Assembly: GCF_963675165.1 (NCBI RefSeq)
Contig: NC_087387.1
Location: forward strand, 4,738,990 to 4,802,989
Direction of reading: 5' to 3'
Length of the DNA: 64,000 nt
Source: Halichondria panicea
Lineage: Eukaryota; Porifera; Demospongiae; Suberitida; Halichondriidae
Translations under genes and position numbers: made by a program
Part shown: in pieces, positions 34,401 to 44,711 of the stretch
Numbering within the stretch: position 1 is the first letter of the stretch
How the letters are laid out: each line of letters begins with the position of its first letter
Notes under the pieces: model-generated
Told to the model about the DNA's origin: nothing
The model's database searches: none
The model's input: the letters and a program-made list of their open reading frames with translations, nothing else

Positions 34401-36714
34401 GGAGCGCTGGTCCTACCAAGCTTGTAGTCCATCAAAAAATGGTAGCAACTGGTAGCAAAGAGACACTTTCCATACCCTGTTGGGAACCACACAAACACTT
34501 CCCTTCCCTCAGACAGGAGCTTGAGGGCCTGGGCCTGTTCCGAGTAAGGCCTTCCAGAACTGAAGTCTCCATAGTTGAGTCACAGGTAGCTAGCTAGCTT
34601 GCTTAGTAATAATTTATAAGGAATTCGCTCGTTTGAGCAAATTCCAACCACGCCCAGATACAATCAATACCAGGCCTAGGAGTCGACCTAGCGTTCAATT
34701 GGAGACGGGTCGGCCTGGGAACGAGGCTAGTACTGTCCAAGAGCAATAAAATGTATAAAAAAATTTAAAAACAGCATATACTACAATTTTTAAGCTTACA
34801 AAACTCACGCAATTTACTTGAATTGAAACACAGAGAAGAGTTCACAAGCACAAAGTCTGGCAGGTAGGAATTGACATCAGAACAATTAAACAGTGACATC
34901 ATGATTGTTAATTCATTCACTGACGTGATCATTGAGAGACAAGATTGAATCGAAGCATATTCAACATCACAAGTTTCCAAGCAGAATTGTAGTGCATCTC
35001 CTGTCTCAGGGTCACAAGGAGGAAACATGATGTAACAGCCGAGAGAGAGGACAATGTCCGTACAGTTCTGGTCAAAGTTGCCACTAGCAACCACCTCTCT
35101 TAGCAACTGCTGGTAAGCGGTTATGTTCCGGCTGCGTAGAGGAATGTAGTGGGTGTACTGGGAGATGGCTGTAGAGTCACAGATGCTCGTGGAAGGAGCG
35201 GGCACACACCTATTGTAAAACCTTAAAAGTTACTATGGAGACGAGTATAGTATAATTTTAGCATTCTAAGATTTTTTTCTGTTTTTCTTAGGACAGTACT
35301 CATTTCGGCGGATTTGCAGTAAATTCATTAGCACAATGATTATTTGTATGAGTTTTAAGGTTGAATGAAAGTTTGGAGTCAGGCTACCTTTAGCTTGCTT
35401 AGTATACTCTCAATTAAAACAGAGGAGGTTGGAAGGATGCTGAGACCACGTGCGAAAAGAGCAATTAAAGCTATAAAATATGTGCTGAGTTGGTGCTATT
35501 TTGTGTATAATATAGTCGTACACAGTGAAAACAGATATGTTATAATAACATAAAACATCTCAAATAAAATACATCATTTGAAATTTAATGTAGAAATGAC
35601 ATAAATTTCTGTCATTTTAACACTAAAATACGATGATGCATCCATATAACATAATTATGTGTTTTTGCGGTGTAGTTTAGTTGTACATAAGATATCAAGT
35701 GGTAGAAAGAAGCAGTAAAAGATCCATAGGATAACCTACAAGCCAGATCTTCTGTTCAATCCAGGAAGAGAAGCCTCATCTCCATTATCTAGTAGTTTGG
35801 CTAGGAGAAACCTTAGTAGAGATTTTAAATAGGAAGCTGGTGTAGTGATCAATGTTGTACAGTTTGGAGAAGAAGTCAAACTGCTCATTTTCTTAATGGC
35901 CATGCGCAGTATAGCTATCTCTGAAACTGCTGACTAGACACAAAAATAGCGCCATAACTTTTAATTGTTCTTTTCACACGTGATCTCAACATCCTTCCAA
36001 CCTCCTCTGCTCTCAAAAGTATATATACATTTTCATTAGAAAAAGAGATTAGCACGTACGGACATAATTTACTCAAATTAGTATAGTTACCTGTTTATAA
36101 TAGTAAATAGTAACAGGTGTAACACAGTCATATGTATGTTAGTGAGCCTGCTCAAAAACTTACTGATTTGGATTAGAGATAACTGAATCTGAATGGAGAA
36201 GAAATAAATGATTTAATAATTCAGAAAAATTAATTTTATTACTTTTTTGTTGAGGCGTAAGCAGATTAGTACATCTCTCGGAATCAATAAGAGAGTCCAC
36301 CCGGTCGAAATAATAATAAGTACTGGCATTTTTGCAGTTAAACTCTGCTAACAAGTTAAATAAAAGCTGAGCTTCTGGGAGACCAGATGATAACAGAAAC
36401 TGTTCTGAAGACTCTAATATAGAGTTGCACTTCCCTTCTTCAACTAGACGATTAAACGCCGAGCAACTATCACTGCAAACTGGCAGTAGAAGATCTGTAA
36501 CATTGGTGCAAGGTGGTGTAGCTGCCAAGCATATTAAGTGCTTGATTGCAGTTTCACAGTTAGGGTCGGGTGGGGGCACTCGTAAGAGAGAGAATGCAGT
36601 GGTGATACCAATTGAAGTTATTAAAACATTACCAGGAAGCACCTGAGGGTATCTGTCCAGGGTGTTTCTGGCTGTTAGAGGGAGCAGGCATGCTGCTCCT
36701 CAAGTGGAGTACAT
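31405..36714 (-). CDS. Receptor tyrosine kinase C, two Fz-like domains
   Basis: Exons: 36714-36243, 36188-36164 (or one exon 36714-36164), 35209-34809, 34145-34001, 33890-33850, 33797-33636, 33306-33223, 33175-32961, 32694-32585, 31955-31796, 31746-31607, 31549-31405. The kinase is intact by eye: [76 protein letters not shown]. The membrane exon ([14 protein letters not shown]...RRRSQR) and the second 10-Cys Fz domain are intact. One base is missing near 36,680 compared with A and B, about 11 codons into the first Fz exon, giving a stop (TAA) in the expected frame. Either the copy is 5'-broken, uses another start or acceptor, or the base is an assembly error. Confidence 0.8.
32171..32467 (+). 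other. Intronic open frame on opposite strand (unit C)
   Basis: The duplicate of the frame at 21,130-21,450, 98 codons with a few substitutions (RPCPRV to RPRPRV, KGN to KRN) and an earlier stop. Unrecognised and probably not a gene. Confidence 0.25.
34234..34729. repeat. ~500-bp element with long terminal inverted repeats (unit C)
   Basis: Orthologue of the element at 23,199-23,698, same intron and flanks. The arms have a few substitutions (gagcaaattcc against gagcgaattcc). Confidence 0.85.
35420..36009. repeat. MITE with CAGAGGAGGTTGG ends (unit C)
   Basis: Orthologue of 24,383-24,963 in the inter-Fz intron. Confidence 0.75.
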
Positions 36715-38044
36715 CTGCAATGATATATATCGATTGTAAAACTAAGTATGCAATTAAAATTCATTATGGCGAATATCTGCACTAATAATATATACAAGGG
36801 TTGAATGTTTTATAATACAGTCACACTAAAAATGCATTTTATTTGTAGCTTACCGTAGCCCATTAAAAACATTTTATACTGCAAAGATCTGAGACAGAAG
36901 GCATGCTTTTGTACTTGTATATATCTAGTTGGTTAACTAGAGTAGCTAGCCAGAAGTTTAATAGCTAACCAGAGCTCGGAGGAAGAATGCCTGCATGGGT
37001 CAATAGGGTTTGTAATAAAAGATTAAATATCTCGGTGTTTTGGGTTCTTAATTGCATGACTTTGCTGCATATAGCAGCTAGCGCTTCTGTTGTTTATTTG
37101 CCTGCTCGGAAAGCTTACTATAATTATACCTATAGATCTATCCAGTATACAGCAAGCCAGTATTATACATCAACAATAATACCCTACTAGCCATGGGCAT
37201 CGATATAATTTGGTAGTAAAACTGTTGGTAATATGGGTGTCAAATGGTTGCTAGGGTAGGACGGGTGTGATTGTGCCTTTCAAAGAAAGAAGGTCGGATT
37301 GCAAGTTTATCTTGGATTCATTCTAGCCGCCACTATATATAGTGGCAGCCTAATCAAATTGTAGCATTTTTCAAGTATTTAGTGCATGTTACATTTCTGG
37401 TTGCGAAACCGTAATGTATATACTATAAATTATATACTGTGGTTTAGCCACGTCATCAAGTCGATCAGTTAACATCCACTTGAGAATAATAATATTCATT
37501 GCAGTGTTATATATACATAATAGCAGAACAAATCCATGATTGCATCCCTATACCTCCTTTCTTAACGGAAGGTCGGGCTACACTCAACTATATGCTCAGT
37601 ATAGGAAAACAAACTGACCTCTGCACCTATTAAAGAAGGTGTGTATATAGCTTCCACCTTATACTTCAAGGGAAAGAGATTATCGTTAGTTAACTAATAT
37701 AGGGACGTATACCCAAGACGGCAGTATATACTTATTGTTGAATATGCATGGCTGACGATGAATTACATATGCAAGATGTGTCTGAAGAAGAAGTTAATGC
37801 AATGGAGGCGACGACCAATGCAGTTAAACATATATAATTATACGGTGTCACTAGTTTGTGCTGTGGACCTATACAGTTTTCTAGATTATCTCCCGGAAGC
37901 CTGGGGAAGAATGACAAAAATATGTTTTTTTTATAGTTTTGCTGTTTCTTATAAAATGTTCAATCAATGTTGAATTCAGTTTCAGTTCATATTTCACGCA
38001 AATGTCACAAATAATAATTGGGTAACATAATTATATAATAACTC

Positions 38045-38431
38045 CAGTGGCGGATCCAGGAAAAATGAAAGGGGGGGTCCAAACTAACTAGCGCCCAGCG
38101 CAAGTAATGAAAGTCGCTCGCAGCGCGAAATTTTTAGGGTTACGTCCACTTCCGGTCACACGTGACTAGGGAAAATCCCATGCTCAGCCAGGGGAAGTCC
38201 CATAATAGACTTGCGTAGAGCTGCCACGAACAGTCAACTATAGCTAGCCTAGGCTAACCTGAACACTCTTTTGGCAGTTGATGCATCAAAACAACAGGTA
38301 CAATCATTGAATCAAATTACAATAGCTACAAAAACTGATAAATAGCTAGCTGGTGTCATTAAGCCTTTTAAAGTTAACTTCAAAAGGGGGGGTCAAGGGA
38401 CCCCATGGACCCCCCTCTGGATCCGCCACTG
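38045..38431. mobile_element. hAT-like MITE, 5-bp target duplication
   Basis: Ends CAGTGGCGGATCC and GGATCCGCCACTG, flanked by AACTC on both sides (38,040-38,044 and 38,432-38,436). Unit B retains the empty site with one AACTC at about 26,803. Superfamily assignment rests on the CAGTGGCGG terminus and is tentative. Confidence 0.85.
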
Positions 38432-38934
38432 AACTCTATAGGAGAAATCCAGAGAGAGGTTTTTTTGCTGTTTTCAATCCAACCCTATACTATTAGCACT
38501 ACGTATACTAATAATTGCTAGTTTGTTCACACAACAGCTATATAGCTATTTTCAGTTTTGTGTGTTATGCAGTCATAAACAAACAGTCATAATTATGAAA
38601 AACAAACAAACAGTCCACAAAGTGTTTCAACACTAACCATGTAGTTTATATAGATATGGGTTTCACTCAACGTCATGTATATAATTATATAGACACCATC
38701 TATATATTATAACAATTGCAAGTTAAAGAGAATCTGCTGGCCAATTAAGTAGTTGCCTCGATCCCAGGCTGCACTTCACTCAGGGAAGTGGTGGAGGCTA
38801 ATTAAGTAATAGATATACACAACACAAAGTCTTTTGAGTGCGTGTGCACCAGCACGTTGTTTGCCCTCCTGTGAAGTTTACATATTTTATATATATATAG
38901 CTGATATAAGTAGATCTATATATATACACGGGAT

Positions 38935-39370
38935 CTATGTTATAGTTGTGACACATGCACGAGTGCCACATGGGATATATTGGCTCAGTAGTGATTTAGG
39001 CCTCGAGGGCAAGTGCACTACTGAGCCAATATATCCATTGTGCGCACGAGTGAGCTGTGTAACAACTGATTTGTTGCATTCCTTGTGCATTCCTTTCCGT
39101 GTACACATCACTCGTTTTATAGGACAACTAGTTTCAACTACTTGTGGTGGCTGTGGAATGCACCAGACGCATGAAAAACGTTTTCTGCCTACCACTGAAT
39201 CTGTTTAACAGTGTTATACTATAAAAGGGACCGTTTCAGGTTACTTTTACCATACTTCAGCCATACTATGCCAGTATCTAGATATTGGCACAGTTCAAGG
39301 CTTGACCTGTGCCATATGGCAGATATTGGCACAGTGTTTCCTTTGATCTGTGCCCACTCAAAATGCAACT
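38935..39370. repeat. Half copy of the hAT-derived inverted element
   Basis: Contains the ATGGGATATATTGGCTCAGT hairpin and one arm of the element in gene A's intron (9,225-11,026), including 'gccatatggcagatattgg'. Absent from unit B. Confidence 0.75.
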
Positions 39371-39836
39371 AATTATACATGAGAAAAGTGCCTCATATAG
39401 CAATTATATAGTCTACAACTTACTTTATAGTATACCCGTTGTCAAGTACATACATGCATGCATGTATTATTAAACTTGAGAGCAAGGTTTGCACATACGC
39501 ATTAATAGTATCTATATATAGACACTGTTTTGTTAGTGTCCATGGATGCATGTGATTTAGAAGCCCTTAGGCACTTGTAGTATACCCTTATAATTATGCT
39601 CGGGATACTAAAGCTGTGCCATTGGGTTTCTAAATCCCACTGACACCTCAAAAACAGTGTTTGAGCATTATAATTATAACAAAAACTTGCTTGCTAGACA
39701 ATGCATGCATCCGGATCCTTGCTATTTTTATCTTTTTATTTTTACAAATTTTGCAACCACAATGCATACATGCAAGTCAACTTACCATTGCGCTGATACT
39801 TGGTTTATCCACAACCCTGTATGAAATGATCAAACA

Positions 39837-39963
39837 CACTGTAAAAAATGATGACTTTTGTGTGGTTTTCAATGCAAGTGGGTGACTATTGTGGCAAATA
39901 TCAAATGTACATTTGCCAAAGTCACACACTCAGTGTGAAAACCACACATCATTTTTTTACAGT
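39837..39963. repeat. MITE, AAAAAATGATG ends (unit C)
   Basis: Copy of 27,349-27,481; ends CACTGTAAAAAATGATG and complement. Confidence 0.7.
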
Positions 39964-40057
39964 GCGCATGCATGCATGCGGAAATCAGAAGTCTATATAA
40001 TTACCCTGATCATAATTACAGTAAATCATATCAGTTCTTGCTTGACCCATGTTAGCT

Positions 40058-40270
40058 ATACTGTATAGCGGGTAATTTTCGGGGGACAAAATATTCGTGG
40101 TTCAGCAATATTGAGACATTTCGTGGATAATATTTTCGTGGTTGCTGCTTGGATTGTAAGTAAAGGTAGGCAAGGTCGCTTCATTCGTGGGTAAAATATT
40201 CGTGGTCAGACCTCCAACCACGAAAACCACGAATATTTTGCCCCACAAAAATTACCAGCTATACGGTATA
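40058..40270. repeat. MITE, TACYGTATAGC ends
   Basis: Inverted ends 'atactgtatagcgggtaatttt' and 'aaaattaccagctatacggtat'; interior holds 'attcgtggt' repeats. Same family as 51,020, 51,332 and a single end at about 58,975. Absent from unit B. Confidence 0.8.
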
Positions 40271-40280
40271 TAGCTAGCTA

Positions 40281-40439
40281 CAGTGGAACCCATCTATAAC
40301 GGACACAATGTTTTGGCCTTTGTTGAGAGGTTATTTTGTACACAAACTGTTCATTTGGGACCTGGGTGCCTGGCCATTATATAACAACTGGCCTTTATTC
40401 GGAGGTGGTTGTTAACAGAGGTTCCACTGTATACATATA
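40281..40439. repeat. MITE, CAGTGGAACC family (unit C)
   Basis: Counterpart of 27,576-27,757 with a short internal deletion; TA on both sides. Confidence 0.75.
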
Positions 40440-40524
40440 TATAAAGCTATACAATTTGCAATAATTTTATTGTATATCTACATGCACTCTGATACAGTGC
40501 AACTATAATTATAGCTATACTCAC

Positions 40525-40573
40525 CTCCAATAAGTAGGCTTGTACAAAGAACAAGACACTCATCAATGATCAT
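40525..40573 (-). other. Putative leader exon of RTK C
   Basis: ATG-initiated hydrophobic block MIIDECLVLCTSLLIGG with GTGAGTAT donor. The frame is also open upstream for about 31 codons (MAKTSSRSQ...), so it could be read through. Confidence 0.35.
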
Positions 40574-41143
40574 AGACATACTGTATAGACTTGCATTACA
40601 TCTCCACAATGAGTTGATTTGCCAGGTTTTCCGGCTATACTGAGATCTAGAGCTAGTCTTTGCCATATATAGAGATATTATAGATCTAGAACAAAGTTTG
40701 CTTTGACAACAACTTGAAAGGGGATTTTACCTGATCAGTCTTAGAGCCTGCAAGTTTGGGCGTCGCCTGGTTTCAAGGCTGCATGAATGCGATATGCATG
40801 CATGCATGATTGGAGAAAAGGTTGGTTGATGTGTCTATCAGGAAATATTTTCTCAGCACAAAATGCAGCATGCATGCACCCACCCATGCATCAACCATTA
40901 GAGTGAGTTAGTTTTATATTCATTGTTATCATAAGGCCACACTCCAAATGAGACTGTAGTTTCCCGTCAGAGAATTATAAGCGGATGTGAGCAGTATTAT
41001 CATTATTCATTACTATGAAATAATTATAAATTGAACCGTCACAATGAATTTGACTTAATTAGCCACAAGAATTCACCCAACCATGTGCTTAGAGGCAACA
41101 AAGAACAAGAAAAAGATTCTATCGCGTTAGAGTCATGTGGCCA

Positions 41144-41229
41144 TAGCCTCGATCCCAGGCCGAGTTTTCGCTTTTATAACGGTTAGGCTCCCGTTATAAA
41201 AGCGAAAACTCGGCCTGGGATAGAGGCTA
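41144..41229. mobile_element. 86-bp MITE with 10-bp target duplication
   Basis: Termini TAGCCTCGATCCCAGGCCGA and complement. CATGTGGCCA flanks both ends (41,134-41,143 and 41,230-41,239). Unit B has an uninterrupted 'catgtgacca' at about 29,685. A 9-11 bp duplication is characteristic of Mutator-like elements. Confidence 0.85.
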
Positions 41230-41388
41230 CATGTGGCCATTGTTATATGCTATTATTTTGTGTGACAACATGCATGGTCAGCCATGGGGTCTATGTTGTG
41301 TTATGAGGGGAGGAATAATGAGTGATTTGAAAAGCTGAACATAAAAGAATATCATGATTAAAGGTATAGCCAGCGATCCGATTACGGC

Positions 41389-41673
41389 AGATGTTTTTAA
41401 TATATCTGATGATAGATCTTGATTAGTGCTCTCTAGTGGTGGTCTTGGATTTCCAGTGCCTTGCTTGGTTCTCTAGATATGAAGGCCGAAAGTAGCTGGG
41501 CGTGGTCTGGCGAGTGGGTAAAGGGTCCTGTAACCCTAGGACTTTACCCACGCGCCAGACCACGCCCAGCTACTTTCGGCCTTCATATCTAGAGAACCAA
41601 GCAAGGCACTGGAAATCCAAGACCACTAGAGAGCACTAATCAAGATCTATCATCAGATATATTAAAAACATCT
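41389..41673. repeat. Near-perfect palindrome, ~135-bp arms
   Basis: Arms run from 'agatgtttttaatatatctg' through 'ggccgaaagtagctggg' to a short 'gggtcctgtaaccctagg' centre and back. It lies exactly at the right end of the RTK array and at the left end of the 115-bp tandem repeat. Confidence 0.9.
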
Positions 41674-42275
41674 ACCGTGTACCCTAAATGCGCGGGCGTA
41701 TGTATTTCTTGGTGTGTATTGTGTGTGCGCAAGTGCATTTTTTATTTACTGCACACACAATACACACATAGAAAAATATACACTTACACGTACCGTGTAC
41801 CCTAGAGTGCACGGGCGTATGTATTTCTTGGTGTGTATTGTGTGTGCGCAAGTGCATTTTTTATTTACTGCACACACAATACACACATAGAAAATTATAC
41901 ACTTACCGTGTACCCTAGAGTGCGCGGGCGTATGTATTTCTTGGTGTGTATTGTGTGTGCGCAAGTGCATTTTTTATTTACTGCACACACAATACACACA
42001 TAGAAAAATATACACTTACCGTGTGCCCTAGAGTGCGCGGGCATATGTATTTCTTGGTGTGTATTGTGTGTGCGCAAGTGCATTTTTTATTTACTGCAAA
42101 CACAATACACACATAGAAAATTATACACTTACACGTACCGTGTACCCTAAATGCGCGGGCGTATGTATTTCTTGGTGTGTATTGTGTGTGCGCAAGTGCA
42201 TTTTTTATTTACTGCACACACAATACACACATAGAAAATTATACACTTACCGTATACCCTAGAGTGCGCGGGTAC
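41673..42275. repeat. Tandem repeat, 112-119 bp units, ending at ribozyme
   Basis: Units begin TACCGTGTACCCTA at 41,673, 41,791, 41,904, 42,017, 42,136 and 42,248; the sixth is cut short and runs into the hammerhead. Each unit holds a self-complementary stretch ('gtgtgtattgtgtgtg' with 'cacacacaatacacac'). Confidence 0.92.
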
Positions 42276-42288
42276 TGAGTGCGTGTGC

Positions 42289-42351
42289 AGTCCACTGATG
42301 AGTCCCGGCACAATAAACATTAGGGACGAAAAGGTCTAGACCTTCTGGGCT
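42289..42351 (+). ncRNA. Hammerhead ribozyme, type I, minimal stem III
   Basis: Core CTGATGA (42,295-42,301) and GAAA (42,328-42,331). Stem II GTCCC/GGGAC (42,302-06 with 42,323-27). Stem III AAGGT/ACCTT (42,331-35 with 42,340-44) with a CTAG loop. Stem I AGTCCA/TGGGCT (42,289-94 with 42,346-51). Cleavage is predicted after C42,345. All invariant core bases are present, and stem I is the open end. Confidence 0.88.
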
Positions 42352-42867
42352 ATACCAATGATGGATGATTGACATGATCAATCTTCGTTCTGTAAGTGTA
42401 TGGCTTTTTGTCACAGCCTTTTCTGCAGCTCAAGCACACCTGTCCAGTAAATGTCCAGAACAGTGCAAGCTAGGATAATTAACATGCCGATTTACCTTAG
42501 GTTTTTGTTTCTCACATACATTTCACTTGGTCCATTTGCCTATTCGTTCTGCAGGTGATGTACAGTTTGGATTCATTGAGAATGACGCTATTTTGATGTG
42601 AGGAACTGAACTGGCAGTATTTAAACAGTTACAGTCAAGAGATGTGAGTCGTCGTGGTGATGTGTATTCTGATCTAAATAGCAGCTGTTGTATATGCCCC
42701 CTGCTCCATTAGACTATAACTTTCACTTTCAGCATTAACACACACACACACACAAACGGACTACCGTATACCTCGCTTGCGCATGCGCACCGAGAGCATA
42801 ATTATTCTCGGCCACAGCAATTATGTCTGCATGCAGTCACATGGTATTCCTCTGATCTGTTGCCTAG

Positions 42868-42996
42868 GACCATCGAGAGGCCTCTCTTCCAATCGAACGC
42901 TACCAAGGTCACACACAGGAGGTGTGCAGGCTCAGATGGTCACCTGACGGTCAGCTCTTAGCCTCAGGTGGAGATGACAACTATGATGTTTTCAGA
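42868..42996 (+). pseudogene. Orphan Cdc20/Cdh1-like WD40 exon
   Basis: A 43-codon open exon follows an acceptor (TTGCCTAG) and ends at GTACG. It reads ...[28 protein letters not shown]..., matching the first WD40 repeat of the APC/C activators Cdc20 and Cdh1/Fizzy-related (family pattern GHxQEVCGLxWSPD...LASGGNDN). Key Gly is replaced by Arg (VCRL) and the final VW is replaced by VF. I found no other WD40 exon within several kilobases on either side, so it is probably a fragment, or an exon of a gene too dispersed to assemble by eye. Confidence 0.6.
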
Positions 42997-43273
42997 GTAC
43001 GAAGCTTGCATGTACATGTACGTGTACTTTAGATCGAGTCATCCAATGCAAATGTTCCTACACAAAGATGCCTCTCAATCAGGCAAATAAGCAAATAAGC
43101 AAATAAAGCCTCTCTATAGAAAACCCGTTTTCAGGTGCACCTGCACAGCATGTATATCTCCCACTCACTTTTGGTATCATCATTTATAATAGGGTCACAG
43201 GCCAATGTTACGAGCTGTTGTATACGCTGTGCCCTCCCCCCTATGCTCAGTTAGACACTAACGTACTTTTTGT

Positions 43274-43796
43274 TAAACCATAGATACAGGAAGAGAGGGA
43301 TTGGTAACAAAAGCGCCTCGAATAGCCATCCGTGTTTCCCTGCGGTTTAATTGAAGCCGTTTACTTTCAACGTTGGGAAAAATGGCCAGACACAAAATAA
43401 GAGACAAACGATTGTTTTACTGTCAGTATAAGAATTTTGCTGCTTGACTTTCAGTTCAATGCAGTGCTTTAGGCCATATGCTACACAGTACACTACTTAG
43501 TTAGGCAGCTCTAGCTATATTATAGTAGCAGGAGGTACATAGTGTCGCATGTACCTCTAGCTACTTCACAACAATCGAAATTATGTTTTTGTCATCTCTA
43601 AAATAATGATGCCTACAAGCAAGGGGCATCGAATAGAAGGGCTTGGAAAGGTTCGTAAAGGTTGTTCTACCGCGTTGGGGAGGGAAACACGGATGGCTTG
43701 TCAAGCTCTGTATTGATTTCATGTAATTTTATATGTGGCTTATGGGCGCACGTGATCCGTTGCCAATCCCTCTCTTCCTGTATCTATGGTTAAACA
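43274..43796. repeat. MITE with AACCATAGATACAGGAAGAG ends
   Basis: A ~35-bp terminal inverted repeat ('aaccatagatacaggaagag...gggattgg') brackets 523 bp, with a second inner inversion ('ccatccgtgtttccct'). Related termini bound the element at 59,657-60,388. Confidence 0.75.
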
Positions 43797-43960
43797 AGCT
43801 GTTGCATACGCTGTACCCCCCCCCCCGTGTTCCATTAGACTATTATAATAACGTACTTTTTGTATGTTGTATACGCTGTGCCCCCCCCCCCCCCGTGTTT
43901 CGTTAGACTTTTTATGTGTTGTATACGCTCTGCCCCCCCTGTGTTCCATTATAGTGTTAT
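43797..43960. repeat. Tandem units with poly-C runs
   Basis: Three units of 'ttgtatacgctgtgcc(C)n gtgttccattagac' of about 60 bp. Poly-C lengths vary between 8 and 14. Confidence 0.7.
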
Positions 43961-44647
43961 AATAATGTATGATCGACCCTTCAGAGATAGGACCTCCGTC
44001 TCACATAGTGTTTATTGTCTAGTGGGTCTTTACCGGCTGTTTTGGCTTATTGTGACTGTTACTTATCCATTCTAAAGTCTTTACCCACTAATCGAGGCAC
44101 GTGTGTCGTATACCTCTTCTGCTCTTGAACTGTGACATACATTCGAGAATAATGGTATAACAAGTGCAAAAAACATTTTTGGGAGAGTAGGGCATGTGCT
44201 CTTGAACTGTGACATACATTCGAGAATAATAGGTATAACAAGTGCAAAAAACAAAAATGGGGAAGAGTTATTGGACAGAGTTCAGATAACAATAGAGATC
44301 ACAGAAAGACGCACAAACATGAGTGAAATAAGCTTCATCACAGGGACTTAATTATATGCAGGAAGCGGCTTGTTTGCCAAGGTGGTTTGAACACCAATAC
44401 TTGCTGGGGAAATCTGCACTTTATTGTGTCCACATCATCATGCTACATGTAGGTGGTTCCACCCAATTTCATAGCTCCGTGGAGGGTCACAGCGATCCCT
44501 ACTCAACTGGTAGTCAGTGACCGCCTACGACGTTAGTATTTAGCTTTTTTTCACAGCAATATTTTCTTTTTTGCAGCTCTAGTGAGTTTCTCTATAGCAA
44601 CACTTTCATTTTGAAAATTTTCATTTTGGATCTAATTACCAACCAGG

Positions 44648-44711
44648 AATTTGGCTGCCCGATTCACTCACATTGAGAACGACAGAGATCAAGAGACAAG
44701 ACTCGATCAGA
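44648..44711 (+). pseudogene. Exon-like repeat, copy 1
   Basis: Open frame NLAARFTHIENDRDQETRLDQ followed by a consensus GTAAGT donor. Similar to 46,702-46,761. Parent gene not recognised. Confidence 0.3.

Larger units (their letters stand above)
36715..40524. other. 5' flank of RTK gene C
   Basis: No gene supported. It aligns with the flank of B, interrupted by unit-C-specific insertions: a short acidic frame at 37,747-37,837 (MADDELHMQDVSEEEVNAM, 29 codons, absent from B), the hAT-like MITE at 38,045, and a half copy of the intron-A element at 38,935-39,370. Confidence 0.55.

Noticed and set aside
41746-42262. Frames of repeated C-A-H-T-I-H-T-K-K on both strands
   Set aside because: Translations of the 115-bp tandem repeat; its purine-pyrimidine bias leaves several frames open.
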